Positions 1 to 9,330 of a stretch of DNA of 64,000 bases are shown piece by piece (position 1 is the first letter of the stretch; every line of letters starts with the position of its first letter). The notes under the pieces are model-generated. The model was given only the letters and a program-made list of their open reading frames with translations, made no database searches and was not told where the DNA came from. The position numbers were made by a program, and so were the translations under genes. The DNA lies in NCBI GenBank assembly GCA_030018495.1, contig JASEFS010000012.1:1-64000 (forward strand), written 5' to 3'. The DNA is from Deltaproteobacteria bacterium (GTDB taxonomy: Bacteria > Desulfobacterota > Desulfobaccia > Desulfobaccales > 0-14-0-80-60-11).

Positions 1-727
1 CTGCCTGTACGGGAAACATCTTTTCCTGCCTCGTCCCCAGGCTCCTGCTTGGGGACGCAGACGGCCGCCGAGCTCCGCTTGGCAACAGAATTATGCCCGT
101 CATTGCAGTCGGGTTATTAAGCAAAGCAGAGCCTTGCATCCAGGCTGGTTACCAAGCAGGAGCTTGGGAAGCAGGTGAAAATCGCAGTCATCTCCTGATA
201 CCACGTTCCTCAAGAAATCCCAATTCGCACGTAGGGCCTACCAGCGTGTCGGACCCAGTCGGGGCGGAGACATGGGTCTGCCTGTACGGGAAACATCTTT
301 TCCTGCCTCGTCCCCAGGCTCCTGCTTGGGGACGCAGACGGCCGCCAAGCTCCGCTTGGCAACAGAATTATGCCGTCATTGCAGTGGGGTTATTAAGCAA
401 AGCAGAGCCTTGCATCCAGGCTGGTTCCCAAGCAGGAGCTTGGGAACCAGATGAGAATCGCAGTCATCCCCTGATACCACGTTCCTCAAGAAATCCCAAT
501 TCGCACGTAGGGCCTACCAGCGTGTCGGACCCAGTCGGGGCGGAGACATGGGTCTGCCTGTACGGGAAACATCTTTTCCTGCCTCGTCCCCAGGCTCCTG
601 CTTGGGGATGCAGACGGCCGCCGAGCTCCGCTTGGGAACAGAATTATGCCGGTCATTGTTGTGGGGTTATTAAGCAAAGCAGAGCTTTGCATCCAGACTG
701 GTTCCCAAGCAGGAGCTTGGGAACCAG
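1..727. repeat. Tandem repeat, unit ~276-277 bp, about 2.6 copies (starts 1, 278, 554), left edge cut by the window
   Basis: ctgcctgtacgggaaacatcttttcctgcc recurs at 1, 278 and 554. Units contain the palindrome CTGGTTCCCAAGC-AGGA-GCTTGGGAACCAG (421-450, 698-727; degenerate at ~134-163). The 221-aa ORF across it is a by-product of 276 being divisible by 3. Confidence 0.95.
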
Positions 728-891
728 CCATAATTCCGTGAGCCGCAATCATCCCTAACAGGGAAGATAAACCGCGACAATGGCCCGGCAAGTGACACGC
801 CGTTTGGTATATCATTTTATTCGGGTCCGGCTCCCGGTCTACAAGGATAGAGTGGAAGGTGCGTCTTTGAGCCGGGCCGGGGATGGGGACG

Positions 892-2253
892 TTATTTCCG
901 CCCCTGCATCACCCGCAGGGCGACTTCCGCAGCCCGGGCCGAGGCGCCGGGGCCGCCCAGGCGCGTGACCACCCGGGACAGGCCTTGGCGCATAACCTTG
1001 AGGCGGGCCGGGGTTCTGATGAGATCCAGGGCTTCCCGGGCCAGCCGCGCCGGGGTGAAATCATTCTGGATAAGTTCAGGAAAAAGGGGCTCCTGGGCCA
1101 GGAGGTTGGCCATGCCGATGTAGTCCACCCGGATGAGGCGCTTGCCCAGGGCAAAAGTCAGGGGGGAGAGGCGGTAGACGATGATGGCGGGGCAGCCGGC
1201 CAGCGCAGCCTCCACCGTGGCCGTGCCGGAGGCGACAACCGCGAGGTCCGCGGCAAAGAGCGCGGCGTAGGCCTGGCCGGGGATGATTCTTATAGCATTA
1301 TGGATCTTTTCAGCAGGGCACACGCGGGACGCCTGTACCACCGGCCTGGACGACGGTGGAGAGCTTCCGGGTTCTTCTTTTGCCTCATTGGGATGACTTT
1401 TTGTTGGGTCTATGCTCAAGGTTGAAAAAGTTCCGGGTGGCGCCGGCGTCCCGCCCGGGCAAAACTTATCTTCCGGCACTGCCCGAAAGCCCGCCTCTTC
1501 CGCCAAAGCGGCCACGCCGGCAAAAGACGCGGTCGATGCAAGGGGCAAGATGTACTGCACTTCGGGCAAAGCTTTCTGAATAAGTTCCGCCCCGGCCAGC
1601 ATGGTGGGCAGGTGGCGCTCGATTTCGCCGGCCCGGGAGCCGGGGAGCAGGGCCAGGGTAAGGCGCCGGGGGTCCAAGCCCCAACCCCTGAGCAGCTCTT
1701 TCCGGGGCGGCAGGTCAGGCAGGGTTTCTTGGAAAGGGTGCCCCACAAAATCAACGGGCACGCCCCGCCGCCGGTAAAACTCCGCCTCAAAGGGAAAGAT
1801 TACCGCCATGCGGTCCACCAGGCGGGCGATGGTGCGCACCCGGTAAGAGCGCCAGGCCCAGACTTGGGGGCTGATATAGTACATTACCGGGACGCCGTGC
1901 CATTTGGCCAGGCGGGCCACCCAGAAGTTGAAATCAGGAAAATCCACCAGAATAACCAGCGCCGGGCGCTCTTTTTTAAAGGCCCGATGCAGAGCCGCGA
2001 GGGCGCGCCCCACCGCGGGCAGGCGTCCGGCCACCTCCAGGAGGCCCACCACTGCCAGCTCCGAAGCATGGACGAGAAGCCCGACCCCCTGTTCAGCCAG
2101 GGCTTCGCCGCCGATGCCCAGGAACCGGGCCGCGGGCAGGCGCTCGCGCAGGGCGGCCACCAATCGGGCGGCGTGGGCATCGCCGGAGGCTTCGCCTGCG
2201 ACTATGAGTATAGTGGTCAGTGGCCGGTGGTCAGTGGTCAGATTTTTTATCAC
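892..2253 (-). CDS. lpxB: Lipid-A-disaccharide synthase with a repeat-derived internal insertion
   Basis: ILIVAGEASGDAHAARL, FLGIGGEAL, VDFPDFNFWVARLAK, YYISPQVWAWR, VDFVGHPFQE, LLPGSRAGEI, ASGTATVEAAL. GTG start overlaps the preceding stop (GTGA). Confidence 0.93.
   Translation of the reverse strand: MIKNLTTDHRPLTTILIVAGEASGDAHAARLVAALRERLPAARFLGIGGEALAEQGVGLLVHASELAVVGLLEVAGRLPAVGRALAALHRAFKKERPALVILVDFPDFNFWVARLAKWHGVPVMYYISPQVWAWRSYRVRTIARLVDRMAVIFPFEAEFYRRRGVPVDFVGHPFQETLPDLPPRKELLRGWGLDPRRLTLALLPGSRAGEIERHLPTMLAGAELIQKALPEVQYILPLASTASFAGVAALAEEAGFRAVPEDKFCPGGTPAPPGTFSTLSIDPTKSHPNEAKEEPGSSPPSSRPVVQASRVCPAEKIHNAIRIIPGQAYAALFAADLAVVASGTATVEAALAGCPAIIVYRLSPLTFALGKRLIRVDYIGMANLLAQEPLFPELIQNDFTPARLAREALDLIRTPARLKVMRQGLSRVVTRLGGPGASARAAEVALRVMQGRK
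1315..1345. repeat. Copy of GGCRCACRSGMGRGACGCCTGTRCCACC interspersed repeat inside lpxB
   Basis: gcagggcacacgcgggacgcctgtaccaccgg resembles ggcgcacaggcgagacgcctgtgccacc at 25763 and 26033. Confidence 0.65.
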
Positions 2254-2615
2254 TTTTTCTTTAGAGCGGAAACCAAAGCGTTGAGGATACGTCCAACTTC
2301 GGCTATGAGGATTAAAAGCTGGTCGACTTCGTTCTCAGAGACAAAATTGAGATTTTTGGCGATAAGAATTTGAGTTTCCAGTTCTGCCAGCGAGCCTTTG
2401 GCATGCCCCAGAAAGGACTTGAATTCTCCGGTGGAAGACTTCCCTTGACCTTCAGCTATATTGCTCGGGATTGATACTGCGGCGCGGCGGATCTGAGAGG
2501 TAAGTCCAAAAATTTCCTCTTTCGGGAATTTTTGGCTAATCCGGTAAATTTCAGTCACCAAGCTCATGGCTTTTTGCCAGACAACTAAATCCTGATAAGA
2601 TTTCACCGTTGGCAT
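2250..2615 (-). CDS. Four-helix-bundle protein (23S rRNA intervening-sequence / bAvd-like family)
   Basis: MPTVKSYQDLVVWQKAMSLVTEIYRISQKFPKEEIFGLTSQIRRAAVSIPSNIAEGQGKSSTGEFKSFLGHAKGSLAELETQILIAK. Confidence 0.9.
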   Translation of the reverse strand: MPTVKSYQDLVVWQKAMSLVTEIYRISQKFPKEEIFGLTSQIRRAAVSIPSNIAEGQGKSSTGEFKSFLGHAKGSLAELETQILIAKNLNFVSENEVDQLLILIAEVGRILNALVSALKKK

Positions 2616-3035
2616 AATTGTCCTTCTTTTTTCCGACTCATTCTCAGTTTCTTTTTGACCACTGACCACTGGCCACCAGCCACTGACCACTATCCTTGGC
2701 GATAAGAATTTGAGTTTCCAGTTCTGCCAGCGAGCCTTTGGCATGCCCCAGAAAGGACTTGAATTCTCCGGTGGAAGACTTCCCTTGACCTTCAGCTATA
2801 TTGCTCGGGATTGATACTGCGGCGCGGCGGATCTGAGAGGTAAGTCCAAAAATTTCCTCTTTCGGGAATTTTTGGCTAATCCGGTAAATTTCAGTCACCA
2901 AGCTCATGGCTTTTTGCCAGACAACTAAATCCTGATAAGATTTCACCGTTGGCATAATTGTCCTTCTTTTTTCCGACTCATTCTCAGTTTCTTTTTGACC
3001 ACTGACCCCTGGCCACCAGCCACTGACCACTATCC
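2356..3035. repeat. 340-bp direct tandem duplication (2356-2695 and 2696-3035)
   Basis: Line-by-line comparison shows a single mismatch (actgaccact vs actgacccct, near 3008). Confidence 0.97.
2644..2955 (-). pseudogene. Truncated second copy of the four-helix-bundle gene made by the 340-bp duplication
   Basis: Same N-terminus MPTVKSY...ILIAK, then runs into duplicated repeat DNA (DSGQWLVASGQWSKRN). Confidence 0.85.
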
Positions 3036-3974
3036 CCTGGCTTTACGCATGGCGGCCATGATGTCGTGGGCCAGGCTCAGTGCGGCCAGGCCGTCCTCGC
3101 CGGGGACGGGAACAGCTTTACCGGTTCGCACCGCGTCGACGAAGGCTGATATTTCTTTTAAGAGCACGTCCTCTTTGGCAAAATGACGCTGTTCCAGGCC
3201 TACCCCCGGAATAAGGCCGACCGCGCCGGGCTGCTTGGAGGCGCAGGTGAACTCTCCCAGTTCGAAGTCCACGGCCAGGTAGGTGTCGGGTTGAAACAGG
3301 CGGAAGCGGCGCATGGTTTTAAGGGACATGCGGGAGGCCGTGAGGTTGGCGATGCAGCCGGAAGCAAATTCCAGACGGACGTTGGCCAAATCCACGGTGT
3401 CGGTGAGCACGGAAACCCCCACGGCCCGAATCTCCCGAACCGGGGAAGCCACCAGACTGAGGACGTGGTCCAGGTCGTGGATCATGAGGTCCAGGACCAC
3501 ATCCACGTCAGTGCCCCGTTCCTTGAAGAAGGCCAGCCTGTGGCTTTCAATGAAGCGGGGCTGGGTGACGCGGCTTTGCAGTTCCTGCATGGCGGAATTG
3601 AAGCGCTCCAGGTGGCCGACCATGAGGAGGAGGTTGCGTTCGTTGGCCAGCCTAATCAATTCCCGCCCCTGCTCCAGTTCGGAGGTGATGGGCTTTTCCA
3701 CCAGAACGTGGCAGTCGGCTGTCAGGCAGTCTCGGGCTACGGCGAAATGTTCGCGGGTGGACACCGCCACGCTCACCATTTGGACTCGGGGCAGGAGGTC
3801 CCGATAATTATCGAAAGCCCTGGTGCTTAACTTATCTGCGATGTTCCTGGCTTTAAACGGGTCAAGGTCGGCCACCCCCACCAACTCCACTTCAGGCAGC
3901 GCGGCATATTTCTCCGCGTGAAAGCGGCCCAAATAACCCACTCCGATGACTCCGGCCTTAAGCTTATCTGTCAT
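3030..3974 (-). CDS. Gfo/Idh/MocA-family oxidoreductase
   Basis: KAGVIGVGYLGRFHAEKYAALPEVELVGVADLD; VLVEKPITSELEQGRELI; HDLDHVLSL. Confidence 0.9.
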   Translation of the reverse strand: MTDKLKAGVIGVGYLGRFHAEKYAALPEVELVGVADLDPFKARNIADKLSTRAFDNYRDLLPRVQMVSVAVSTREHFAVARDCLTADCHVLVEKPITSELEQGRELIRLANERNLLLMVGHLERFNSAMQELQSRVTQPRFIESHRLAFFKERGTDVDVVLDLMIHDLDHVLSLVASPVREIRAVGVSVLTDTVDLANVRLEFASGCIANLTASRMSLKTMRRFRLFQPDTYLAVDFELGEFTCASKQPGAVGLIPGVGLEQRHFAKEDVLLKEISAFVDAVRTGKAVPVPGEDGLAALSLAHDIMAAMRKARG

Positions 3975-4113
3975 GGCATCGATCCAAAGGGTTGCGAGCC
4001 GCTATAATCTCAGGTTCTGCGAGTACGAATCCGAAGCCAAGCGCCCGCTTTGAAATATCCGTTTATACTACCGGAAATTTTCCTGTCGGCGCAACTAAAC
4101 TTGTGCAAGAGAA

Positions 4114-4142
4114 TTGACAACTTGGGGCAACTACGGTACATA
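4114..4142 (+). promoter_or_regulatory. Possible sigma70-type promoter for ilvE
   Basis: TTGACA, 17-bp spacer, TACATA (weak -10), about 32 bp before ATG. Confidence 0.4.
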
Positions 4143-4174
4143 AGGGCATCTGGAAAGCTGGAGGAGACGGATAG

Positions 4175-5092
4175 ATGGTGGAAAAGGCGAAGTTCATTTG
4201 GCTGGACGGCGAATTTATCCCATGGGATCAGGCCCAGGTGCATATTCTGACGCATACCCTGCATTATGGCCTGGGGGTATTCGAGGGAATCCGGGCTTAT
4301 CACTGCGCGGACGGCCGCACCGCCATATTCCGCCTGCCGGAGCATATCCGGCGTCTGTTTGATTCAGCCCACGTCCTGCAAATGGACATTCCCTTCAAGC
4401 CGCAGGAAATCGAAGGTGTTTGCGCGGAGATTTTGCGGCGCAACGATCAGAACGAAGCTTACCTGAGACCGCTGGTGTTCGTGGGGGACGGCGTCATGGG
4501 CCTGAACCCCGCGGGCAATCCCATCCGGGTGGCGATAATCAGTTGGAAATGGGGAGCTTATCTGGGCGAAGAGGGCCTGCAAAAGGGGGTGCGCCTGAAG
4601 ACCTCGGCCTTCACCCGGCTCCATGTGCGGGTCATGATGACCAGGGCCAAGGCGGTGGCCAACTACGTCAATTCCATCCTGGCCAAGCGGGAAGCCATCC
4701 AGGCGGGATATGACGAGGCCATTCTGCTGGACTCGGAAGGCTATGTGTCGGAGGCCTCGGGGGAGAACATCTTTCAGGTGCGGGACGGGCTGTTGAAAAC
4801 TCCGCCCCTGCACTCCATTCTTCCCGGCATCACCCGGGACTGCATCATGACTTTGGCTCGCGACCTGGGAATTCCCGCGCTGGAAGACCGTTTTCCTCTG
4901 GACGATCTGTACCTGGCGGATGAGGCCTTCCTCACCGGCACTGCGGCGGAGGTGACGCCGGTGCGGGAAGTGGACGGGCGGGTAATCGGCCCCGGTAAAC
5001 CGGGCCCCATCACGCGGCGGCTTCAGGAAGCCTTCTTTAAGATTGTCAAAGGCCAGGATGCGCGGTACGAGCGCTGGCTGACCTATATCTAA
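4175..5092 (+). CDS. ilvE: Branched-chain amino acid aminotransferase
   Basis: FIPWDQAQVHILTHTLHYGLGVFEGIRAY, EAILLDSEGYVSEASGENIF, FLTGTAAEVTPVREVDGR. Confidence 0.93.
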   Translation: MVEKAKFIWLDGEFIPWDQAQVHILTHTLHYGLGVFEGIRAYHCADGRTAIFRLPEHIRRLFDSAHVLQMDIPFKPQEIEGVCAEILRRNDQNEAYLRPLVFVGDGVMGLNPAGNPIRVAIISWKWGAYLGEEGLQKGVRLKTSAFTRLHVRVMMTRAKAVANYVNSILAKREAIQAGYDEAILLDSEGYVSEASGENIFQVRDGLLKTPPLHSILPGITRDCIMTLARDLGIPALEDRFPLDDLYLADEAFLTGTAAEVTPVREVDGRVIGPGKPGPITRRLQEAFFKIVKGQDARYERWLTYI

Positions 5093-5262
5093 GGCACAAT
5101 TTTTCTTCTGTAAAACCGTTCCCACAGCAGGCGCTTTGGCAGGCCTTCCGGCTGAGGCGCCTGATATAATTTCTCCCCCCAATCAAGCTGCGTTTTGTCT
5201 CAAGTCTCTTTTTGCTTCAGCCGATACAGGAATAGGAAACTAGAGCTTTTGAACGGAAGGCT

Positions 5263-6312
5263 ATGAACGGGCCCGAGTTGCGCCAACAAATCTTCGCCAA
5301 CGGCCTGAGGGTGTTGAAGCGCCCGGCGGATCAGCAGGAAACCCCTTATGTGCCCATCTGTCTATCTGCTTTAATGAGCGATGAACGGGTCACTTTCAGG
5401 CTGTTTGTCAAAATTACCGAAGGACCGGAGGGACATACCGGGTTCATTCCCTACCTGGAAGAAGGTGAGGTCATCGAAAGCCACTGGCTGGACAAGCTGA
5501 AAAATTTAGGAATAGAACAGCTCTTTTTCCATAGCCGGGATACGGAGAAAGCCATCGCGTACCTTAACAACCACTTGCTGGTGGAAAGCGGCCGGGCGGA
5601 GCCATCTTTCAAAGAGCTGTGCATCCTGCGGGAGCACCTCGGTTTCAGCCTGCGTTTGGCCTTCAAAGACCCTCATTTAGGGCAGCACGCCGGAATGGCC
5701 AGAGCATCTTTGACCACTCTCCTTCAGGCCATGGAACGAGCTGAAACCCCTTGGAAACTGCTCCTTGATATCATGTACCGGGATTATACCCTTTATAACC
5801 ATTCCGTCAATGTTGCAGTCCTGGCCACGGCCATGGGGGTGTTCTTAAAAAAGCCCAAAAAGGAATGCCTGGTATTGGGAATAGCCGGATTGTTCCATGA
5901 TCTTGGACTGATAGGGATCAGCGACCAGATCATCAGCAAAAAGGAGAAGTTGACGGATGAGGAATGGGAAACTCTGAAAAAACATCCCTGTCTCGGCTAC
6001 CAGTGCTTGAAAGGAAAGGCCGAAATTCCGCTGTCATCCCTCAGGCTGATTTTGGAGCACCACGAAAACGCCGAGGGAACAGGATATCCCCAAGGCTTGG
6101 AGCTCAAGCGGCAGCATCCCCTGACCAGAATCATTGCCCTGCTGGAGGCTTATGACGGGCTGACGATTTTCCGGCCGTACCGACCCAGGCACTCGCCTTT
6201 CGCAGCGTTAAAAATTCTTCAGGAGGAGCGGGGAAAACGGGGAGGTTTGGCCTTTGAGCCGGAGATGTTGAAAAAATTCATCGGGTTTCTGGCGCTGGCG
6301 AAGGAAAATTGA
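5263..6312 (+). CDS. HD-GYP domain protein (predicted c-di-GMP phosphodiesterase)
   Basis: NHSVNVAVLATAMG, LFHDLGLIGISDQI, EHHENAEGTGYPQGL. Confidence 0.88.
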   Translation: MNGPELRQQIFANGLRVLKRPADQQETPYVPICLSALMSDERVTFRLFVKITEGPEGHTGFIPYLEEGEVIESHWLDKLKNLGIEQLFFHSRDTEKAIAYLNNHLLVESGRAEPSFKELCILREHLGFSLRLAFKDPHLGQHAGMARASLTTLLQAMERAETPWKLLLDIMYRDYTLYNHSVNVAVLATAMGVFLKKPKKECLVLGIAGLFHDLGLIGISDQIISKKEKLTDEEWETLKKHPCLGYQCLKGKAEIPLSSLRLILEHHENAEGTGYPQGLELKRQHPLTRIIALLEAYDGLTIFRPYRPRHSPFAALKILQEERGKRGGLAFEPEMLKKFIGFLALAKEN

Positions 6313-6394
6313 CGGAGGCTGAAAAGGGGGCGAAATAAATTGTTGCAAGGGATGGCGATGACTTATGGATTTATGGCTGAAGGCTAAGGAGCCC

Positions 6395-6820
6395 TCAGCC
6401 TCCGGAGGGACAGCCGCCCAGATCTTTGCAGTATTGGAGCAGGATATCGGTTTCCGTTATCAGGCCCACCAAGCGGTCGCCCTCCACCACGGGCAGGCAG
6501 CCGATTTTTTTGTCAATCATAAGCTGCACTGCGTCTTTTATTTCGCTTTCAGGGGCGATGGTGATGACCTGGGCGACCATGATGTCTTTGATGCGCAGGG
6601 TTTTCATTAAATCCCGGGTGGCCTTGGTGCCATAGCCCAGTGCCTGGGCAAGGGAGGAGCGAAAGAGGTCCCGCTCGGAAATGATTCCCACCAGGCGGGG
6701 CCCGTCCACCACCGGCAGGTGGCGAATGCGGCCCAGGCGCATGATATCATTGGCCAGGCTGAGTTCATCATTTACGTCCAGGGTGGCCACTTCTTTCACC
6801 ATGATATCCTTGACTTTCAT
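6395..6820 (-). CDS. Tandem CBS-domain protein
   Basis: MKVKDIMVKEVATLDVNDELSLANDIM, HLPVVDGPRLVGIISERDLF, IKDIMVAQVITIAPES, GCLPVVEGDRLVGLITETDIL. Confidence 0.92.
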   Translation of the reverse strand: MKVKDIMVKEVATLDVNDELSLANDIMRLGRIRHLPVVDGPRLVGIISERDLFRSSLAQALGYGTKATRDLMKTLRIKDIMVAQVITIAPESEIKDAVQLMIDKKIGCLPVVEGDRLVGLITETDILLQYCKDLGGCPSGG

Positions 6821-6856
6821 GCAGTAACACCTCGCACGCGCACGGGTCTTGGAGCG

Positions 6857-7909
6857 CTACAGGGATTCGAGCCAGCGGCGGGCACGAGCGCTCAAGCCGC
6901 TCAGCAGGGTCAAAGCGCGATGGGCTGCGTCGGCGGACAGGTAGCCCAGACCGCAGGCCGGAGTCAGGAGGGCCTGAAACAGGAGCCGGTGGAGATCGAC
7001 GCCCCGCTCCTGGACGGCTCGGACCTGGTGCTGAAATCTATCCCACAGACTTTCTTCATCTTCCCGGTTCAGGTCATCCCCGGTGGGGACCAGCCCCCAG
7101 GCCAGCCGCCCTTCCCGGCTCAGGAAATCCTTGAGCTCCTGTTCGTACAAGAGCAGACTCTCAAAATAGCCGTAGGAGTCAAAGCTCAGGATATCTATGG
7201 GGAGCTTGAGCAAAAGCGACCAATCGGTGTTGCCGCAGCAGTGGATGCCTACCAAGACCGGACCGGGCTGGCGCACCGCGTCCAAGGTGTCGGTGAGCAT
7301 GGTGACCACTTCTTCCCGGGATACGGGGAAAAAAGCGGAGCCGAAGCCGGTGAGTATGGGCTCATCAAAAAAAATGACGGCTTCTTTGCCCAATTCCCGG
7401 AATTTTTGCGCCTGCCAGGAGGCCTTTCGGGCCAGACCCAAAGATGCGGCCTGAGTCAGCTCCCGGTCGTAGAGGATGGGTTTGCCGTTCAGGTCTTTTA
7501 CCATGCCGGCGAAGGTGACGGGTCCCACCACCTGGCCTTTTAAGGCGACAGGGCCGTTGGCCATAGCGGCGATTCGCCGGCAGAGGGTGAAAAACCCTCG
7601 GGCTTCCTCAGGGGCCAGGGCGAATGGTTCCAGATCATCGGTCCAAACCGCTTCGTAAAACGCCGCCAAAGCCAACTCACGGGATTGGCCGGGGTCGCAT
7701 ACCACAGTTCGGCTGGCTTCGTCCAGGCGCAGGGCGGGAAGGCCCCTTGCCCCTTGGGCCACCATGTCCTCCTGAAAACCCAGCCGGACTAGTTGCGGCC
7801 AAAAGGGCACCTCCGGCAAGTGGGTCAGAACGGTGGAGGTTGCTTCTTCCGGATCAGCCCAGGGGACCGAACCGATGCCGGTGGCAGCCAGTGGAGCAAA
7901 AGCGGTCAT
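6857..7909 (-). CDS. MetE-like / UROD-superfamily methyltransferase (C-terminal MetE domain only)
   Basis: ATGIGSVPWAD, GQVVGPVTFAG, FDEPILTGF, VGIHCCGNTDWSLLL, WGLVPTGDD. Confidence 0.75.
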   Translation of the reverse strand: MTAFAPLAATGIGSVPWADPEEATSTVLTHLPEVPFWPQLVRLGFQEDMVAQGARGLPALRLDEASRTVVCDPGQSRELALAAFYEAVWTDDLEPFALAPEEARGFFTLCRRIAAMANGPVALKGQVVGPVTFAGMVKDLNGKPILYDRELTQAASLGLARKASWQAQKFRELGKEAVIFFDEPILTGFGSAFFPVSREEVVTMLTDTLDAVRQPGPVLVGIHCCGNTDWSLLLKLPIDILSFDSYGYFESLLLYEQELKDFLSREGRLAWGLVPTGDDLNREDEESLWDRFQHQVRAVQERGVDLHRLLFQALLTPACGLGYLSADAAHRALTLLSGLSARARRWLESL

Positions 7910-8210
7910 AGGAATATCTCCGAAAAATTTGAAAAATTATATTACAAAGCGTCACCGGGGAAAAGGCAAAAAGCCTGAAACGCGAGTTTGGCCTTGGCGC
8001 TTCCGTTGACGGTTGAGTTGATCAGGGGCAGAACAGGTTTCGATTAACAGGCAGACCAAAAAAACTTATACTTTAAAACCGGTATAACGACGAAAAAAAG
8101 CCGAACCCTATAGGGGAACAAAAAAGGGGTTGGAGGGGACGGGCCGGGTACCGGCTCCTCTCGGGCTATTGTTATTCACACCGCGATTAAATAAAAAAAG
8201 GAGTAAAACT

Positions 8211-8372
8211 ATGGCGTCAGGTTGTGAAGCGTGTTTTCTCAAAAGGTATGCGGAGCGGAAACCCGACTCCTGGCTGGCCAGGCTGTGGCGCTGGCACACC
8301 GGCTGGTGTCCGGGATGGAGAGCTTATCAGCGGAAGCTGACGGAGACGAAGCGGCAGGATACTCCTTCATGA
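8211..8372 (+). CDS. Small Cys-containing protein, 53 aa, unknown function
   Basis: MASGCEACFLKRYAERKPDSWLARLWRWHTGWCPGWRAYQRKLTETKRQDTPS; RBS aaggagt upstream. Confidence 0.65.
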   Translation: MASGCEACFLKRYAERKPDSWLARLWRWHTGWCPGWRAYQRKLTETKRQDTPS

Positions 8373-8521
8373 TTACATGGTAAGGAGTTTCTTTCTTTTA
8401 ATAAATTTTTTATTCGAATTTAAGTAAAAAGAACCGAGACTTATTCCGACAAAAAATATTTTCTAGTTTTTATTATTTTTAGAAGAAAAACAGTTGCATT
8501 ATCAGAATCGTTGGAGCAAAA

Positions 8522-8989
8522 TTGCTGTTACACCGCGAAGGGGGAGACGCCGTGCCGCCGAGGTCCACGTCAGGGGGAGGACAGGGGATTGCAGGTGGAC
8601 GCAAAACTTTTCTTTACGGCAGCGCTATTTTCGGTCTGGCTGTAATCTCCATTGTCCTTTTCAGCCATAAAGGGGTTTACAACATTTATCGCCTGGGCCA
8701 GGAGCGGACCCGGCTGGAACGGGAAAACGCCAGGCTGGCCGAGGAAAACGCCCGTCTGGCCCGGACTATCGACCGGCTGCAGAACGATCCGGAAATGATC
8801 CAGGATCTGATCCGCCGGGAATTGAATTACGTCAAAAATAACGAAGTTATTATTCAATTGCCGGATGAAACGGGGATGAGACCTGTTGCAGGTGCGGCGC
8901 CGCCTCCTCCGGCCAAGGCACCGATGAACCCCGCCGGCCCGCCGTTGAAAAGCAAAAAAGCTTCTTCCAAGCCCCACAATTCCCCTTAA
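8522..8989 (+). CDS. Septum formation initiator, FtsB/DivIC family
   Basis: One TM helix, coiled coil RLERENARLAEENARLARTIDRLQNDPEMIQDLIRRELNYVKNNEVIIQL. Confidence 0.85.
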   Translation: MLLHREGGDAVPPRSTSGGGQGIAGGRKTFLYGSAIFGLAVISIVLFSHKGVYNIYRLGQERTRLERENARLAEENARLARTIDRLQNDPEMIQDLIRRELNYVKNNEVIIQLPDETGMRPVAGAAPPPPAKAPMNPAGPPLKSKKASSKPHNSP

Positions 8990-9330
8990 GTTTCCCGCCA
9001 AAGTTTTACTTACCGAAAACAGTCCGCCTAAATTTAGCTGCCGGCGGAAAGAAAAAGTGTGCCATGGGAGCGACTTGCGGGATGGGAAATTCCTGTCAGC
9101 CGGGCGCGCGGGGAGCATGGCACGGCCAAAGAACAGGCAGGGGCAACTTGGATTAAGCAAGTAATGGAAAAAATTTTGAAAGGCTTAATTATTAATAAAA
9201 TCAAGCAATTTTGGGGGACATGGGCCGCCGCGGCCAGCCGCAGACGGCAAAATCACCTTGAAAAGTCGGAAAAATTTGACAAGTTATGGGGACAAACGAA
9301 ACCATTCCAGGGAGGAAGAAAGGTTAGCGC

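Noticed and set aside
93-758. 221-aa ORF with an internal repeat
   Set aside because: It reads straight through the 276-bp DNA repeat; other frames and the opposite strand are equally open. No protein-like signal.
1612-2373. Long plus-strand ORFs antisense to lpxB (and similar antisense ORFs to lon, hpnJ, manC, glycosidase genes)
   Set aside because: Shadow ORFs of high-GC coding sequence; the opposite strand has clear homology.
9059-9123. GTGCCATG ... CATGGCAC inverted repeat before efp
   Set aside because: 8-bp arms with a ~50-nt loop are weak evidence of function; no supporting context.
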